From assembly GCF_014117325.1 (NCBI RefSeq), contig NZ_CP059732.1:682001-746000 (forward strand): a stretch of 64,000 bases of DNA, written 5' to 3'. The stretch comes from Spirosoma foliorum (lineage in GTDB: Bacteria; Bacteroidota; Bacteroidia; Cytophagales; Spirosomataceae). The notes under the pieces were generated by a model. The model was given only the letters and a program-made list of their open reading frames with translations. It ran no database searches and was not told the origin of the DNA. Below, piece by piece: positions 35,123-44,627 of the stretch; the first letter of the stretch is position 1, and each line of letters starts with the position of its first letter. A program made the position numbers and the translations under genes.

Positions 35123-35659
35123 ATGGCTTGTCTCACCGAAACTGTCATTTACCAAGCTATTCAGGGTGATAGGGCGGCTTTTGCGAAAGTGTATCAGCAT
35201 TACCGGACACCCGCATTAAAGTTTAGTCTCTCGTTGCTGAAGGATAAAGAAGAGGCTGAAAATATGGTGCATGATGTATTTATAAAGATATGGGAGAAAC
35301 GGGCCCTGATTAATCCTGAGCTTAATTTCAGTTCCTACCTGTTCACCTGCCTGCGGAATATGATATTTGACTATATGAAGCAGATGGAAAAAAGCCAATT
35401 GCTTCGGCAGCGGTACATGGAGCGGATGGAACGGGCGACCGAAGACGACCAGGACGAGCTGGAAACCCGATATATAACCCTACATAAGGCTATTAATGCG
35501 TTGTCGGAAAAGCGTAAGCTGATTCTACTGCTCAATGTAGAAGGAGGAAAGTCCTATCAGGAGATCGCGGAGTCATTACGGATTTCGAAGAATACCGTTA
35601 AAAACCAGTTAGTAAAAGCGAAACAGCTTCTGCGGGACCGGGTGGATATTGCTAATTAA
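35123..35659 (+). CDS. ECF RNA polymerase sigma factor
   Basis: This 178-residue sigma-70 family protein of the extracytoplasmic-function type has region 2 in residues about 8-85 (QGDRAAFAKVYQHY, AENMVHDVFIKIWEKR, SYLFTCLRNMIFDYMK) and region 4 in about 115-170 (LSEKRKLILLLNVEGGKSYQEIAESL with helix-turn-helix ISKNTVKNQLVKAKQLL). Bacteroidota use such factors to control SusC/SusD genes through an FecR-type anti-sigma. Here the next gene encodes only a 67-residue stub of such a protein, followed by SusC and SusD, so the circuit seems reduced. It probably transcribes the downstream operon. Confidence 0.92.
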   Translation: MACLTETVIYQAIQGDRAAFAKVYQHYRTPALKFSLSLLKDKEEAENMVHDVFIKIWEKRALINPELNFSSYLFTCLRNMIFDYMKQMEKSQLLRQRYMERMERATEDDQDELETRYITLHKAINALSEKRKLILLLNVEGGKSYQEIAESLRISKNTVKNQLVKAKQLLRDRVDIAN

Positions 35660-35852
35660 AGTCTGGAATATGAGTTGGTTTTTAAGCTTATATGAATCGT
35701 AAGCTTCTGTATTATAATGTCTTGTGGTTGGCAAACCACAGGCTGTACATGGCTTCTGAGCGTTCCTAATATTAACTCAAAATAAAATCCGTAGCGAGTA
35801 GTAGCCTTTTTTTCGGCCTAGCCAGTACTATGTGTAAACTGCCTAAACACCG

Positions 35853-36056
35853 ATGGTAATGGAAAGGCAAGGCGTCACACACCTTATTGAACAATTAATT
35901 CACGGTAAACTCTCAACAGAAGAGTTGGATCAATTTCTGGCGGGCCTGCATAAACCCGAAGAAAGACAGGCCTATTCGGAAATACTCGAAGCTTATTTTA
36001 TTGAACTCCTAAATCAACACGAACATCAGCCGGAAGCTGATAAACAACCGGAGTAA
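35853..36056 (+). CDS. Small protein resembling an isolated anti-sigma N-terminal domain
   Basis: This 67-residue acidic, helical protein reads MERQGVTHLIEQLIHGKLST and on to EELDQFLAGLHKPEE, similar in pattern to the cytoplasmic first 60 residues of Bacteroidota FecR-type anti-sigma factors. A normal FecR protein is about 300-400 residues with a membrane helix and periplasmic domain, both absent. The frame closes with TAA and no continuation is seen in the next 70 bp. The start could be the second Met (35859). It lies between the ECF sigma and SusC genes, exactly where an anti-sigma gene belongs. Whether it still binds the sigma factor is inference. Confidence 0.55.
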   Translation: MVMERQGVTHLIEQLIHGKLSTEELDQFLAGLHKPEERQAYSEILEAYFIELLNQHEHQPEADKQPE

Positions 36057-36129
36057 AAAGAACCCACCCCCTTCAAAAACGTGTAATGTCCTACTAATTA
36101 ATCTCTTGTATTTAATTTACTGAACACGC

Positions 36130-39100
36130 ATGAAATCAAGTTCTACATTTCAGCTAACCCTAAGGCATACGCTGGCCATTGCCATATTGGTTGGGCTATG
36201 CTCTTTGCAAGCGCTGGCTAAAGGATTTCCTCAGCGGAATCCTGCCAAAACGATAACAGGGACTGTTACGTTAGCCACGAACAATCAGCCCATTGCAGGT
36301 GCCAACGTTTTGATTAAAGGCACACAAGCTGGTACGGTTACCGATCAGAAAGGTAACTACTCCATCTCCGTAAATAGCAACTCGGCAGTTCTGGTCTTCT
36401 CTTTTGTGGGACATACTCCACAAGAAGTTACTGTTGGTAATCAGAGTGTTATTAACGTGGCGCTTGTCGAAAGCAGCGAAGTACTGGGTGAAGTAGTCGT
36501 AACGGCCTTAGGCATTAAACGGGAAGAACGCTCGCTGGGCTACTCCGTAGGAACCGTGGCAGGTAAAGACATGACCCACGTTGTTCAGGAGAACGTACTT
36601 ACCTCTATGGCTGGTAAGGTATCTGGCGTACAGATCAGCCAGACAGGTGGTGCCGGTTCTTCGGTCAGCATGGTTATTCGCGGAGCCAAATCGCTTAGTA
36701 CGGATAATCAGCCTCTTTTTGTTGTTGATGGTGTTCCTATCGTAAACTCACTAAGCAACGTACAGCAGGTAGCAGGTAATAATAACACGGTCGACTATGG
36801 AAATGCCATCTCTGATATTAACCCTGAAGATGTTGAGAGTGTATCGGTTCTGAAAGGGCCTAGTGCGGCTGCGTTGTATGGTACCCGTGCTGGTAATGGC
36901 GTGGTACTGATTACGACCAAGAGTGGCGCAAAAAATAAGCGGATGACGGTATCGATTACGTCGAATACGGTTTTCGATAACCCGTACAAGTTCCTTCCTA
37001 TGGAAACCAAGTACGCGGTAGGAAACCTGCCTTACCTGCCTAATGCACAGGGCGTTATTGTAAACCAGTCGGGTAATCCTTACACAATCGATGAATCGCA
37101 ATCGCAGTGGGCAGGTCCAGAACTGGATAAAGGGTACAAAGCCATCCAATGGAATAGCCCAAAAGATGCTAATGGCAACAAAATCCCAACGCCACTGGTA
37201 TCGCACCCAGACAACGTGAAGAACTTTGTTCGGACTGGCGTTACCACGACCAACGGCATTTCGATTGCCAACAGTACCGATCGGGTTGACTACCGGTTGT
37301 CGTATAGCAACATGACGAACCACGGGATTATTCCTAATTCCGATTTGTTTAAAAATTCTGTAGCTATTAACTCTACTGTTAAAGCCAGCGATAAACTGAG
37401 AATAAGCACATCGCTGGACGTATCGCAGCAACGCTCCAACAACCGTCCGGCTAGTGGTGTAGGAACCAACCCGCTGGAAGCTGCTTACGATGTAGCGCCA
37501 AACAACGACATTCGGGATCTGCGGAACTATTGGGTACCAGGTCAGGAAGGTCTTCAGCAACTATCAGTATCGCAGGGTAACTATAACAACCCCTGGTTTA
37601 TGGCGTATGAAGTCAATAACGGCTTTACCCGGAACCGGGCCTTCGGAAACCTGAAAGCCGATTGGCAAATCACTCCCGAACTGAGCGTGATGGGAATGTA
37701 TGCGTTGGATATATACAACGAACGACGGGAAACCAAAATCACGAACAGCTATACGAAGGAGACCCACGGAGGTGCTTATGGACTTGCCGATATTGATCAG
37801 TTGGAGCGTAACATGAGCTTCCTGGCGACGTATAAGAAGGATCTGAAAGACTTCCATTTCACAGTATCGGCTGGTGCTAATAATCGGTATTCTATGAATT
37901 CGAATATCACCAACTCGAGTAAATCTGGATCAGGGTTAATTATTCCGAACCTGTTTACGTTATCGAACATTGCTCCAACTAACCTGAATTACTCCAGCTA
38001 TTATCAGCAACGGGGTATTCAAAGCGTGTATGGTTTGGCGAACATTGGCTTTAAAGACAAAATCTATCTCGATATTACAGCTCGTAACGACTGGTCAAGT
38101 ACACTGCCTAAAGGAAATAACAGCTACTTCTATCCATCGGCCTCGTTGAGCGTACTGTTGAATGAGTTTGTCAATGTAAATAAGAATGTTAGCTTGTTCA
38201 AACTACGGGCTGGGGTTGCACAAGTTGGTAATGACGCTGCTGCCTATAGTTTATATAATACGCTGGGGAACGCAGGAGCCTGGGGAGGAAGTCTGATCCG
38301 CCTGTCAAAATCTGGCTCGATTCTGTTGCCAACGCTGAAGCCTGAAATTTCAACATCTTACGAAGGTGGTATTGACCTGAACATGTTCCAGAATCGGTTA
38401 CGGTTTACGGGTACTTATTACAGCCAGGAAAACCGAAACCAGATTCTGCCAAGTACCATTGATGGAGCGTCTGGTTATTCAACCAAAAATATCAATGCTG
38501 GCTTGCTGGTTTCGAGAGGTCTTGAACTGTCGTTGGGCGGAACACCGATTGATAAAAATGGCTTCCGTTGGGACATTATGTTCAATTTCTCCCGTAACCG
38601 GACCATCATCAAGGAGTTAGCGCCGGGTATCGATAAGTTTACGTTCTGGACGGCTGGTAAAGGTGGTGCCTGGACGTTCGTGGGCGAAACCGTGGGTGAT
38701 ATGTACGATGCTCAGTTAAGCACTGTTACGGACAAGTCATCGCCTTATTATGGCTACCCTATCCTGACATCAGATGGTCAGTGGAATTCAGTAGGAGCAA
38801 CCAGCACGAAGAATAAAATTGGAAACTACAATCCAGACTTTACGCTTGGTACCCAGACTTCCCTCTCCTATAAAGGCTTTACGCTGAATATGAACTTCGA
38901 CTGGCGTGCAGGTGGTAGCTTCCTGTCGCAAACCTATCGGTACTATGAGTCGGATTTCCACTCGCAACGATATGTCGAAAGCATTATCAATCCAGGTGGA
39001 CGTACGGGCGATGCGCTGGTTAGCTGGCTGAAAGCGAACGCCGACCAATATATTATTCCGCATGGTAATCAATTCCCACAAGTAGGCGGTCCTACGGCTG

Positions 39101-39561
39101 GTTCGGGTGGGTTTAGCTGGGCTGGCGACAATGGAACCAGCAATGGTAACTTTATTCCGGGTGTAATGGCGCAGTATGATGCCAAAGGGAACATTACGGG
39201 CTATACTGAAAACCTGGGTGGCCCTGGCACTACGTACTTTGGCTATAACGATGGATATGCCTGGTCGTTCAACAAAGCTGCTCAGTTCGATGCTTCTTTC
39301 GTAAAACTTCGCGAAATCTCGTTATCGTACGATATTCCCCGGTCGTTCCTGAAAGGCTTAAAAGTACAGAATGCATCGCTTGGTGTATATAGCCGGAATA
39401 TCATTCTGTGGACAGCTGCCAAAATCAATATCGATCCCGAGATGGCTTTCCAACCACAAACTACTGCCGGTACTACAGGCACGTTTATGCAAGGTGTTGA
39501 ACGATACAATGTTACGCCGTGGGTGATTCCAGTGGGCTTTAAACTAAACGTGACATTCTAA
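36130..39561 (+). CDS. SusC/RagA family TonB-linked outer-membrane protein
   Basis: This 1143-residue TonB-dependent transporter has a signal peptide (about 1-30), a carboxypeptidase-regulatory-like domain (about 40-115, with GTVTLATNNQPIAGANVLIK and SFVGHTPQEVTV), and a plug domain with the SusC signature LFVVDGVPIVNS and DVESVSVLKGPSAAALYGTR. A 22-strand-type beta-barrel fills the rest, ending in an aromatic terminus VIPVGFKLNVTF. There is no N-terminal STN signalling domain, so it should not signal to an anti-sigma factor in the classic way. With the SusD gene 23 bp downstream it forms a glycan or oligomer import complex whose substrate is not evident. Confidence 0.96.
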   Translation: MKSSSTFQLTLRHTLAIAILVGLCSLQALAKGFPQRNPAKTITGTVTLATNNQPIAGANVLIKGTQAGTVTDQKGNYSISVNSNSAVLVFSFVGHTPQEVTVGNQSVINVALVESSEVLGEVVVTALGIKREERSLGYSVGTVAGKDMTHVVQENVLTSMAGKVSGVQISQTGGAGSSVSMVIRGAKSLSTDNQPLFVVDGVPIVNSLSNVQQVAGNNNTVDYGNAISDINPEDVESVSVLKGPSAAALYGTRAGNGVVLITTKSGAKNKRMTVSITSNTVFDNPYKFLPMETKYAVGNLPYLPNAQGVIVNQSGNPYTIDESQSQWAGPELDKGYKAIQWNSPKDANGNKIPTPLVSHPDNVKNFVRTGVTTTNGISIANSTDRVDYRLSYSNMTNHGIIPNSDLFKNSVAINSTVKASDKLRISTSLDVSQQRSNNRPASGVGTNPLEAAYDVAPNNDIRDLRNYWVPGQEGLQQLSVSQGNYNNPWFMAYEVNNGFTRNRAFGNLKADWQITPELSVMGMYALDIYNERRETKITNSYTKETHGGAYGLADIDQLERNMSFLATYKKDLKDFHFTVSAGANNRYSMNSNITNSSKSGSGLIIPNLFTLSNIAPTNLNYSSYYQQRGIQSVYGLANIGFKDKIYLDITARNDWSSTLPKGNNSYFYPSASLSVLLNEFVNVNKNVSLFKLRAGVAQVGNDAAAYSLYNTLGNAGAWGGSLIRLSKSGSILLPTLKPEISTSYEGGIDLNMFQNRLRFTGTYYSQENRNQILPSTIDGASGYSTKNINAGLLVSRGLELSLGGTPIDKNGFRWDIMFNFSRNRTIIKELAPGIDKFTFWTAGKGGAWTFVGETVGDMYDAQLSTVTDKSSPYYGYPILTSDGQWNSVGATSTKNKIGNYNPDFTLGTQTSLSYKGFTLNMNFDWRAGGSFLSQTYRYYESDFHSQRYVESIINPGGRTGDALVSWLKANADQYIIPHGNQFPQVGGPTAGSGGFSWAGDNGTSNGNFIPGVMAQYDAKGNITGYTENLGGPGTTYFGYNDGYAWSFNKAAQFDASFVKLREISLSYDIPRSFLKGLKVQNASLGVYSRNIILWTAAKINIDPEMAFQPQTTAGTTGTFMQGVERYNVTPWVIPVGFKLNVTF

Positions 39562-39584
39562 AAAAACTATAAGGAACAAGAATC

Positions 39585-41273
39585 ATGAAAACTAGAATTG
39601 GTAAATACTCGGCCTCTTGTGCGCTGGTATTCGCTCTGTTCTTTTCCTCTTGTAAGGATATAACTGAGTTGAATGTCAACCCCAACGGGGTAGTACCACA
39701 AAACGTAAACCCTGATCTTATTTTGCCTACGGTACTAACCGAAGCAGCCAAATCGTATTTGCTCTTGGGCTTTGGCGATGTATCGGGAATTGTGCAGCAT
39801 ACGCAGGGAGATGCGTTTAACTCAGGTCGTGATTATTACGACTGGGGACAGAGTAACTCCTGGACAGCCTCTGGCTCATCTTCGGGCGATTTCTATGGTA
39901 TTCAGCGTAATAACAAGCTGCTATACGATCGCTCAGTTGCCTTAGGGTATGACTTCCATACGGCTATTTCCCTGATTATGAAGTCGATGATCTTTGGCTT
40001 GGTCACTGATTTGTGGGGTGATGCGCCTTATTCGATGGCGAACCGGGGCGAAGAGGGAACGGTAGAAACTATTTCTCCGGCCTACGATAGTCAGGAAAGC
40101 ATCTATACGGCAATTATGGCTGATCTGGAAACGGCCAATAAACTGCTGGCAAAGAGTAATTTAGAAACTGTGTCGAGTACAATTGATGTATATTATGGTG
40201 GCGATGCAACGAAATGGCGCCAATTTGGCAACACGTTATTGCTCCGTTACTACATGCGTCTGTCGGCTAAAAAGCCGGATGTCGCCAAAGCTGGTATCGA
40301 AAAAATCGTCGCTGCGCCTGATACGTATCCGCTTATTACCAATCCTGCCAATGATGCTACCATGAGCTATCCTGGTGTTACGTCAGGACTGGACGATTGG
40401 CCAACCAATACCTATTTCGATGCCAGTGGTCAGAACTATCGCCGGGTGAAACCTTGTCAGACGCTTGTCGGCGCGCTGACAACCCTGAAAGATCCCCGGT
40501 TAGCTGTTTGGGCTAAGAAAGTAGAGATCCCCATTGTAATTGATCCTACCTTGCCACCAACCACCGACCAGGTTATCAACAACGTTCGGTACTTTGGTAC
40601 AGCTGCCCCTGCTTTATTGCAAACCCAACAAATTGCGCCTGTGAATACCGATCCGAACTATGTAGGTCTTCCTGCCGGTATTCAGTCGCCGTCTACCTAC
40701 AACGCGAACCCAATTGTAGGTCAGGCATCGTATAATCCGCACGTATCGTATTTGAACGATATGTACACACAGCCGTCAACCAGCAAGTCTCCATTGCTGA
40801 AAGCGCGGTTGGCTTCGGCAGCAGAGGTTCAGTTCATTCTGGCCGAAGCGGCTCAGAAAGGTTGGGCCGCTGGTGATGCGAAAACGCACTATTACGCTGG
40901 TATTAGCGCATCGCTTACCACCTGGGGAGTTAGTAGCCAGTATAGCACCTACATTGCCAACACAGGGGTTGTATACGATGGTACCGTTCAACAGATTATA
41001 ACCCAGAAATGGATTGCTGGCTGGACAGCCGCAACTGAAGCCTGGTTCGACTGGCGCCGGACGGGTTTCCCTGTCCTGAAAGCAGGAACGTATGCTAAGC
41101 GATCTGTATTGCCACTGCGTTTCTACTATTCCACTGATGAACAGCGGTATAATACCGACAACGCAAATAAGGCTATTAGTGCTTTGACATCAACGAACTA
41201 TTCGCAGGCTGATGGAAACAATAGTGCCTGGTCGAAAATGTGGTTATTACAAGGCGTTACAACGCCCTGGTAA
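39585..41273 (+). CDS. SusD/RagB family outer-membrane lipoprotein
   Basis: This 562-residue protein has a lipoprotein signal ending FFSSC (Cys23) followed by the typical KDITELNVNPNGVVP. The helical TPR-like scaffold motifs of the SusD-like type 2 family are present (LLLRYYMRLSAKKPDVAKAGIEK, ATEAWFDWRRTGFPVL). It works as the substrate-binding lid on the SusC barrel at the cell surface. It follows SusC by 23 bp and is followed by a terminator-like hairpin, so SusC-SusD is one unit and the two hydrolase-like genes downstream may be partly separate. Confidence 0.95.
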   Translation: MKTRIGKYSASCALVFALFFSSCKDITELNVNPNGVVPQNVNPDLILPTVLTEAAKSYLLLGFGDVSGIVQHTQGDAFNSGRDYYDWGQSNSWTASGSSSGDFYGIQRNNKLLYDRSVALGYDFHTAISLIMKSMIFGLVTDLWGDAPYSMANRGEEGTVETISPAYDSQESIYTAIMADLETANKLLAKSNLETVSSTIDVYYGGDATKWRQFGNTLLLRYYMRLSAKKPDVAKAGIEKIVAAPDTYPLITNPANDATMSYPGVTSGLDDWPTNTYFDASGQNYRRVKPCQTLVGALTTLKDPRLAVWAKKVEIPIVIDPTLPPTTDQVINNVRYFGTAAPALLQTQQIAPVNTDPNYVGLPAGIQSPSTYNANPIVGQASYNPHVSYLNDMYTQPSTSKSPLLKARLASAAEVQFILAEAAQKGWAAGDAKTHYYAGISASLTTWGVSSQYSTYIANTGVVYDGTVQQIITQKWIAGWTAATEAWFDWRRTGFPVLKAGTYAKRSVLPLRFYYSTDEQRYNTDNANKAISALTSTNYSQADGNNSAWSKMWLLQGVTTPW

Positions 41274-41296
41274 GTCAATAATACCGTACCTAAGTC

Positions 41297-41329
41297 AACT
41301 TCCCGGAAGCACCCTGCTTTCGGGAAGTT
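41297..41329 (+). terminator. Stem-loop after SusD
   Basis: AACTTCCCGGAAGC (41297-41310) pairs with GCTTTCGGGAAGTT (41316-41329), one mismatch, 5-base loop, followed by TCTGTTTATT. It sits between the SusD stop and the ceramidase-like start 10 bp later and could attenuate readthrough. Confidence 0.7.
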
Positions 41330-41339
41330 TCTGTTTATT

Positions 41340-42608
41340 ATGAAAGCACTTATTGGCTTACTTTGGCTCTTTGTATGGATACATCCTGTGGTTGCACAGG
41401 AGTTTAAAGCGGGAGCGGCAGTCAGGCTTATTACGCCTAACCCGTTGTTACCCATTTCTGGAGGAATTGGTACGCCTAAAAAAGCAGTCGAAAAAAAGGG
41501 AGACCTGTTTGTTCGAGCCTGCGTTTTTGAAAAAGGGGGCATTCGCGTTGCCATAGTCAGTGTTGATAATTTGGGCTGGCCGTCGGCATTGGGCAATAAG
41601 TCGAGGGCGCTCATTAAAGGGATTCCGCCACAAAATATTCTGATTGGCTGTACGCATACCCACAGCGGGCCTGATGCGTATGGCTTTCCGAACGAGAAAG
41701 GGGAGTCCTTCGCCGACTTGCCTTATCTGGATAAATGCGTACAAGCTATAGCCGACGCCGTTAATGAAGCTGTTATGAAATTAGCTCCGGCCTCCCTGAA
41801 AATTGCCGTTGGTGAGGCTAAAGGGCAAATCGCCTACAACTATTACGCACCTGAACTATACGACCCGCGTTGTGGCGTTATTCAGGCCATTGCTACTACG
41901 GGAGCCAATGCGGGTAAACCTATTGCAACTGTGGTTAATTATGCCATTCATCCAGAGGTGATTGGCTCCGGCCGGGGTATCCTCAGCCCTGATTTATGTG
42001 GTCCCCTCTGCGACCGAATCGAATCGAAAGTGGGGGGAGTGGCGATTTTTATGAACGGTGCCCAGGGCGGAATGGTGACGGCCGATAATCGGAGAGAAAA
42101 TGCCAAAGAAGCCAACACCTGGGAAGAATGCATCCGTATTGGCGAGTTGCTGGCTGATGAAGCTTTACGGATTGTGAATCCTGCCGAAGTCCAACTAAAT
42201 GCTACGCTCTTCTGTACGGCTCGTAATGTGACGTTCCCCATTGAATCGGAGGTGATGAAATACATTGTCAAAAAATCACCGTTGAACTATAAAGTAGAAC
42301 CCGGCGACAAGGTAGTTGCACAGGTAAACCTGCTCAACATCGGTAGTGCGCAGATACTGACTATTCCGGGCGAAGCCTTGCCCAATATCGGGTACTATGT
42401 GAAGCGGCACATGCACGCTAAAGTACCGCTATTATTTGGCCTGACGAACGATGCCTTTGGGTATATGCTGACCAAAGTAGACTTCACTAGTTTTAAGCGG
42501 TATGACTACATTAGTCGAACGAGCCTTGGCGAAAATACGGCCGAAATTTACATGGACGAAGCGTTGAAGTTAGTCGCCGAATCGCCAGGAGCGGATGGAT
42601 ACAAGTAG
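41340..42608 (+). CDS. Neutral/alkaline ceramidase-like secreted protein, N-terminal type
   Basis: This 422-residue protein has a signal peptide (about 1-19, ending HPVVAQ). The neutral ceramidase N-terminal domain pattern is visible: FKAGAAVRLITPNP, CTHTHSGPDAYG with zinc-binding His residues, VVNYAIHPEVIG and FMNGAQGGMVTADN. Bona fide neutral ceramidases are about 650-700 residues with a C-terminal beta domain, which is absent here. Such short relatives are common in polysaccharide-utilisation contexts and may act on other amide or ester bonds. It follows SusD and shares orientation with the PqaA-like gene. Confidence 0.8.
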   Translation: MKALIGLLWLFVWIHPVVAQEFKAGAAVRLITPNPLLPISGGIGTPKKAVEKKGDLFVRACVFEKGGIRVAIVSVDNLGWPSALGNKSRALIKGIPPQNILIGCTHTHSGPDAYGFPNEKGESFADLPYLDKCVQAIADAVNEAVMKLAPASLKIAVGEAKGQIAYNYYAPELYDPRCGVIQAIATTGANAGKPIATVVNYAIHPEVIGSGRGILSPDLCGPLCDRIESKVGGVAIFMNGAQGGMVTADNRRENAKEANTWEECIRIGELLADEALRIVNPAEVQLNATLFCTARNVTFPIESEVMKYIVKKSPLNYKVEPGDKVVAQVNLLNIGSAQILTIPGEALPNIGYYVKRHMHAKVPLLFGLTNDAFGYMLTKVDFTSFKRYDYISRTSLGENTAEIYMDEALKLVAESPGADGYK

Positions 42609-42611
42609 CGT

Positions 42612-42699
42612 GTAGCGCGGGTGGAAACCCGCGTAGCCGTAGGCTAAATAATGTTGTTACCAATTAGCCTTCGGCTACGCGGGTTTCCACCCGCGCTAC
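42612..42699. repeat. REP/BIME-like inverted repeat with GTAG foot, second locus
   Basis: Arms 42612-42647 and 42664-42699 face each other. Each starts with GTAGCGCGGG and contains GCGGGT-GGAA-ACCCGC and a second small palindrome around GGCTA/TAGCC. The design (GTAG foot plus stem, in inverted pairs) is that of 131-201, with different stem bases. It lies 3 bp after the ceramidase-like stop. Confidence 0.8.
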
Positions 42700-42717
42700 A
42701 TTAACCCTAACACACCC

Positions 42718-44091
42718 ATGAAACCTTATTTCCTAAAAACTTTTGCTCTTTTTTTTCTGATCAGTGTCAGTCTGTTTTTTTCATTTGATTCGCCTAATAC
42801 GAAAGAGGGTATTACGCCCTCAACGGCGCTGGAAAGTTACCTGCATAATGGTGATCAGTCGTTTAAGTGGGAAGTGAAAGATACCTATACCTATGGCGAC
42901 ATTACCGCCTATGAAGTGTTGCTGACGTCGCAAAAATGGCGGGAACATATCTGGAAACACCAGCTGACGGTAATGGTGCCAAACGAAATCAATTACGACG
43001 GGGCGCTTCTGTTCATCACCGGCGGATCGCTTAAAGAAGGTGAGCCAAATTGGAATAAACGAGAGGATGGTTTTAACCGGGCCATCAGTACGTTGGCTAC
43101 CAAAAACAAAGCCATTGTGGCTGTACTTCGGCAAACGCCCAATCAGCCGCTCTATGGTAACTTGACAGAAGATGCCCTGATCACCTATACGCTGCATCAG
43201 TTTAAAAAAGACGGAGATTATTCCTGGCCCTTACTGTTTCCGATGGTGAAAAGTGCCGTTCGGGTGATGGACGCCATGCAGGCATTGGCCAAAGAAAAGG
43301 TGCATAAAGACATCAATCGCTTCGTTGTGTCGGGTGCATCGAAACGGGGCTGGACTACCTGGCTTACGGGAGCGAGCGATAAGCGCGTTGCGGCCATTGC
43401 ACCGATGGTGATCGATATTCTGAATATGCCTGTCAATCTGGATTATCAGATAAAGAGCTGGAATAAGTATAGTGAACAGATTGAAGACTATGTGAAAATC
43501 GGTATTCCGCAGAGCGTACATACCAAAGAAGGTGCCGCCATCAATGAAATGATTGATCCGTACTCGTATCGAAAGAAGTTAACCATGCCTAAAATGTTGT
43601 TCATGGGCACCAACGACGAGTATTGGACGGTTGATGCCGTGAAGCATTACATTGGACAGATTCCGGGTGAGAATTTTATTCATTATGTTCCCAATGTGGG
43701 CCACGATCTGGGGGATAAACGGCAGGCTTTAGAAGGATTGAATGCTTTTTTCGGAAATACACTCGCCAAACAAGCATACCCGGCTTGTAAATGGACTGTC
43801 ACGACGACTAAAAAAGGTGTTGACGTCACAGTAAAAACAACATCCGATAAACTGGAAGATGTCACAGTCTGGTCGGCAAACTCCACAGATATGATTTTTC
43901 AGAACGAAAAGTGGGAAGGGAAAAGTCTGGGTCTTAAAAATCAATCGACGATTTCGGTAACGGATCTATATCCAGCATCAGGCTATCGGGCGTTTTATAT
44001 CGACCTGAAATATAAAGCACCAACAGGTGGCACCTACACCGAAAGTACCCGGATGTTCGTGACGGATAACGACGAGATTTTCCTGAAATAA
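42718..44091 (+). CDS. PqaA-type (PhoPQ-activated pathogenicity-related) alpha/beta hydrolase
   Basis: This 457-residue protein has an N-terminal hydrophobic signal (about 1-22). It matches the PhoPQ-activated pathogenicity-related family: YEVLLTSQKWREHIWKHQLT, ALLFITGGS, the nucleophile elbow VVSGASKRGWTTW, VIDILNMPVNL, and a late His in VPNVGHDLGDKR. The C-terminal 100 residues look like a beta domain (VTTTKKGVDVTV). The family fold is alpha/beta hydrolase but substrates are poorly known. It is the last plus-strand gene downstream of SusC/SusD and is probably exported. Confidence 0.88.
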   Translation: MKPYFLKTFALFFLISVSLFFSFDSPNTKEGITPSTALESYLHNGDQSFKWEVKDTYTYGDITAYEVLLTSQKWREHIWKHQLTVMVPNEINYDGALLFITGGSLKEGEPNWNKREDGFNRAISTLATKNKAIVAVLRQTPNQPLYGNLTEDALITYTLHQFKKDGDYSWPLLFPMVKSAVRVMDAMQALAKEKVHKDINRFVVSGASKRGWTTWLTGASDKRVAAIAPMVIDILNMPVNLDYQIKSWNKYSEQIEDYVKIGIPQSVHTKEGAAINEMIDPYSYRKKLTMPKMLFMGTNDEYWTVDAVKHYIGQIPGENFIHYVPNVGHDLGDKRQALEGLNAFFGNTLAKQAYPACKWTVTTTKKGVDVTVKTTSDKLEDVTVWSANSTDMIFQNEKWEGKSLGLKNQSTISVTDLYPASGYRAFYIDLKYKAPTGGTYTESTRMFVTDNDEIFLK

Positions 44092-44249
44092 GAACGGTAA
44101 AGGGCTTAACCACAAGGGTTCTCAAAAAAGTTTGCCAGACCCATTTCCTCACAATTTTACCAATTGACCTACTTGTTTCGATTTAGTATTAGTTGAATTC
44201 AGGCTAGTAAAAAGCTGGCTTGATACCTAAAACTAAACCAATTACAACA

Positions 44250-44555
44250 ATGCCACAAGGAGATAAATCGGCCTATACCGATAAGCAAAAACGACAGGCC
44301 GAACATATCGAGGAGAGTTACGAGGATCGTGGAGTACCTGATGACGAAGCCGAACGCCGGGCGTGGGCAACGGTAAATAAAGTATCGGGTGGTGGTAAGA
44401 AAAGCGGCTCGGGCCGAGGTCATGCCGAAAACCATGAGTCTTACCATAAAGGTGGTGAGAAAGGAGGAGCCGCATCGGCTTCGCGCTCGGCCGAGGCACG
44501 TTCGGAGTCCGCCAAAAAAGCGGCTGCTACGCGTAAGAAACATGTAGAAAGTTAA
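44250..44555 (+). CDS. Small basic KGG-like stress/plasmid-stabilisation-type protein
   Basis: This 101-residue hydrophilic protein starts at MPQGDKSAYTDKQKRQAEHI (the frame is open 10 codons earlier, but this Met fits the family). The first half has the recurring pattern EESYEDRGVPDDEAERRAWATVNK. The second half is low-complexity Gly/Ser/Lys/Ala with HKGGEKGGAAS, like KGG repeats of stress proteins. Databases often call this family plasmid stabilisation protein without proof. A DNA- or RNA-binding role in stress is a guess from composition. It stands alone before a hairpin shared with the next convergent gene. Confidence 0.7.
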   Translation: MPQGDKSAYTDKQKRQAEHIEESYEDRGVPDDEAERRAWATVNKVSGGGKKSGSGRGHAENHESYHKGGEKGGAASASRSAEARSESAKKAAATRKKHVES

Positions 44556-44568
44556 GCTATAGGCAGCT

Positions 44569-44627
44569 AATTGCTTCTTTGTCCTATGTCATCTCTTCAA
44601 GGAATGGCATAGGACAAAGAAGTAACT
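44569..44627. repeat. 24-bp inverted repeat between convergent genes
   Basis: Arms 44569-44592 and 44604-44627 match at 21 of 24 positions, core CTTCTTTGTCCTATG. The right arm overlaps the TAG stop codon of the minus-strand glycosidase-like gene (44626-44628). Placement fits a two-way terminator. Confidence 0.75.

Noticed and set aside
36751..37560. A 269-codon open frame antisense to the SusC gene.
   Set aside because: It mirrors the strong susC codon pattern, shows no domain or signal, and overlaps a certain gene completely.
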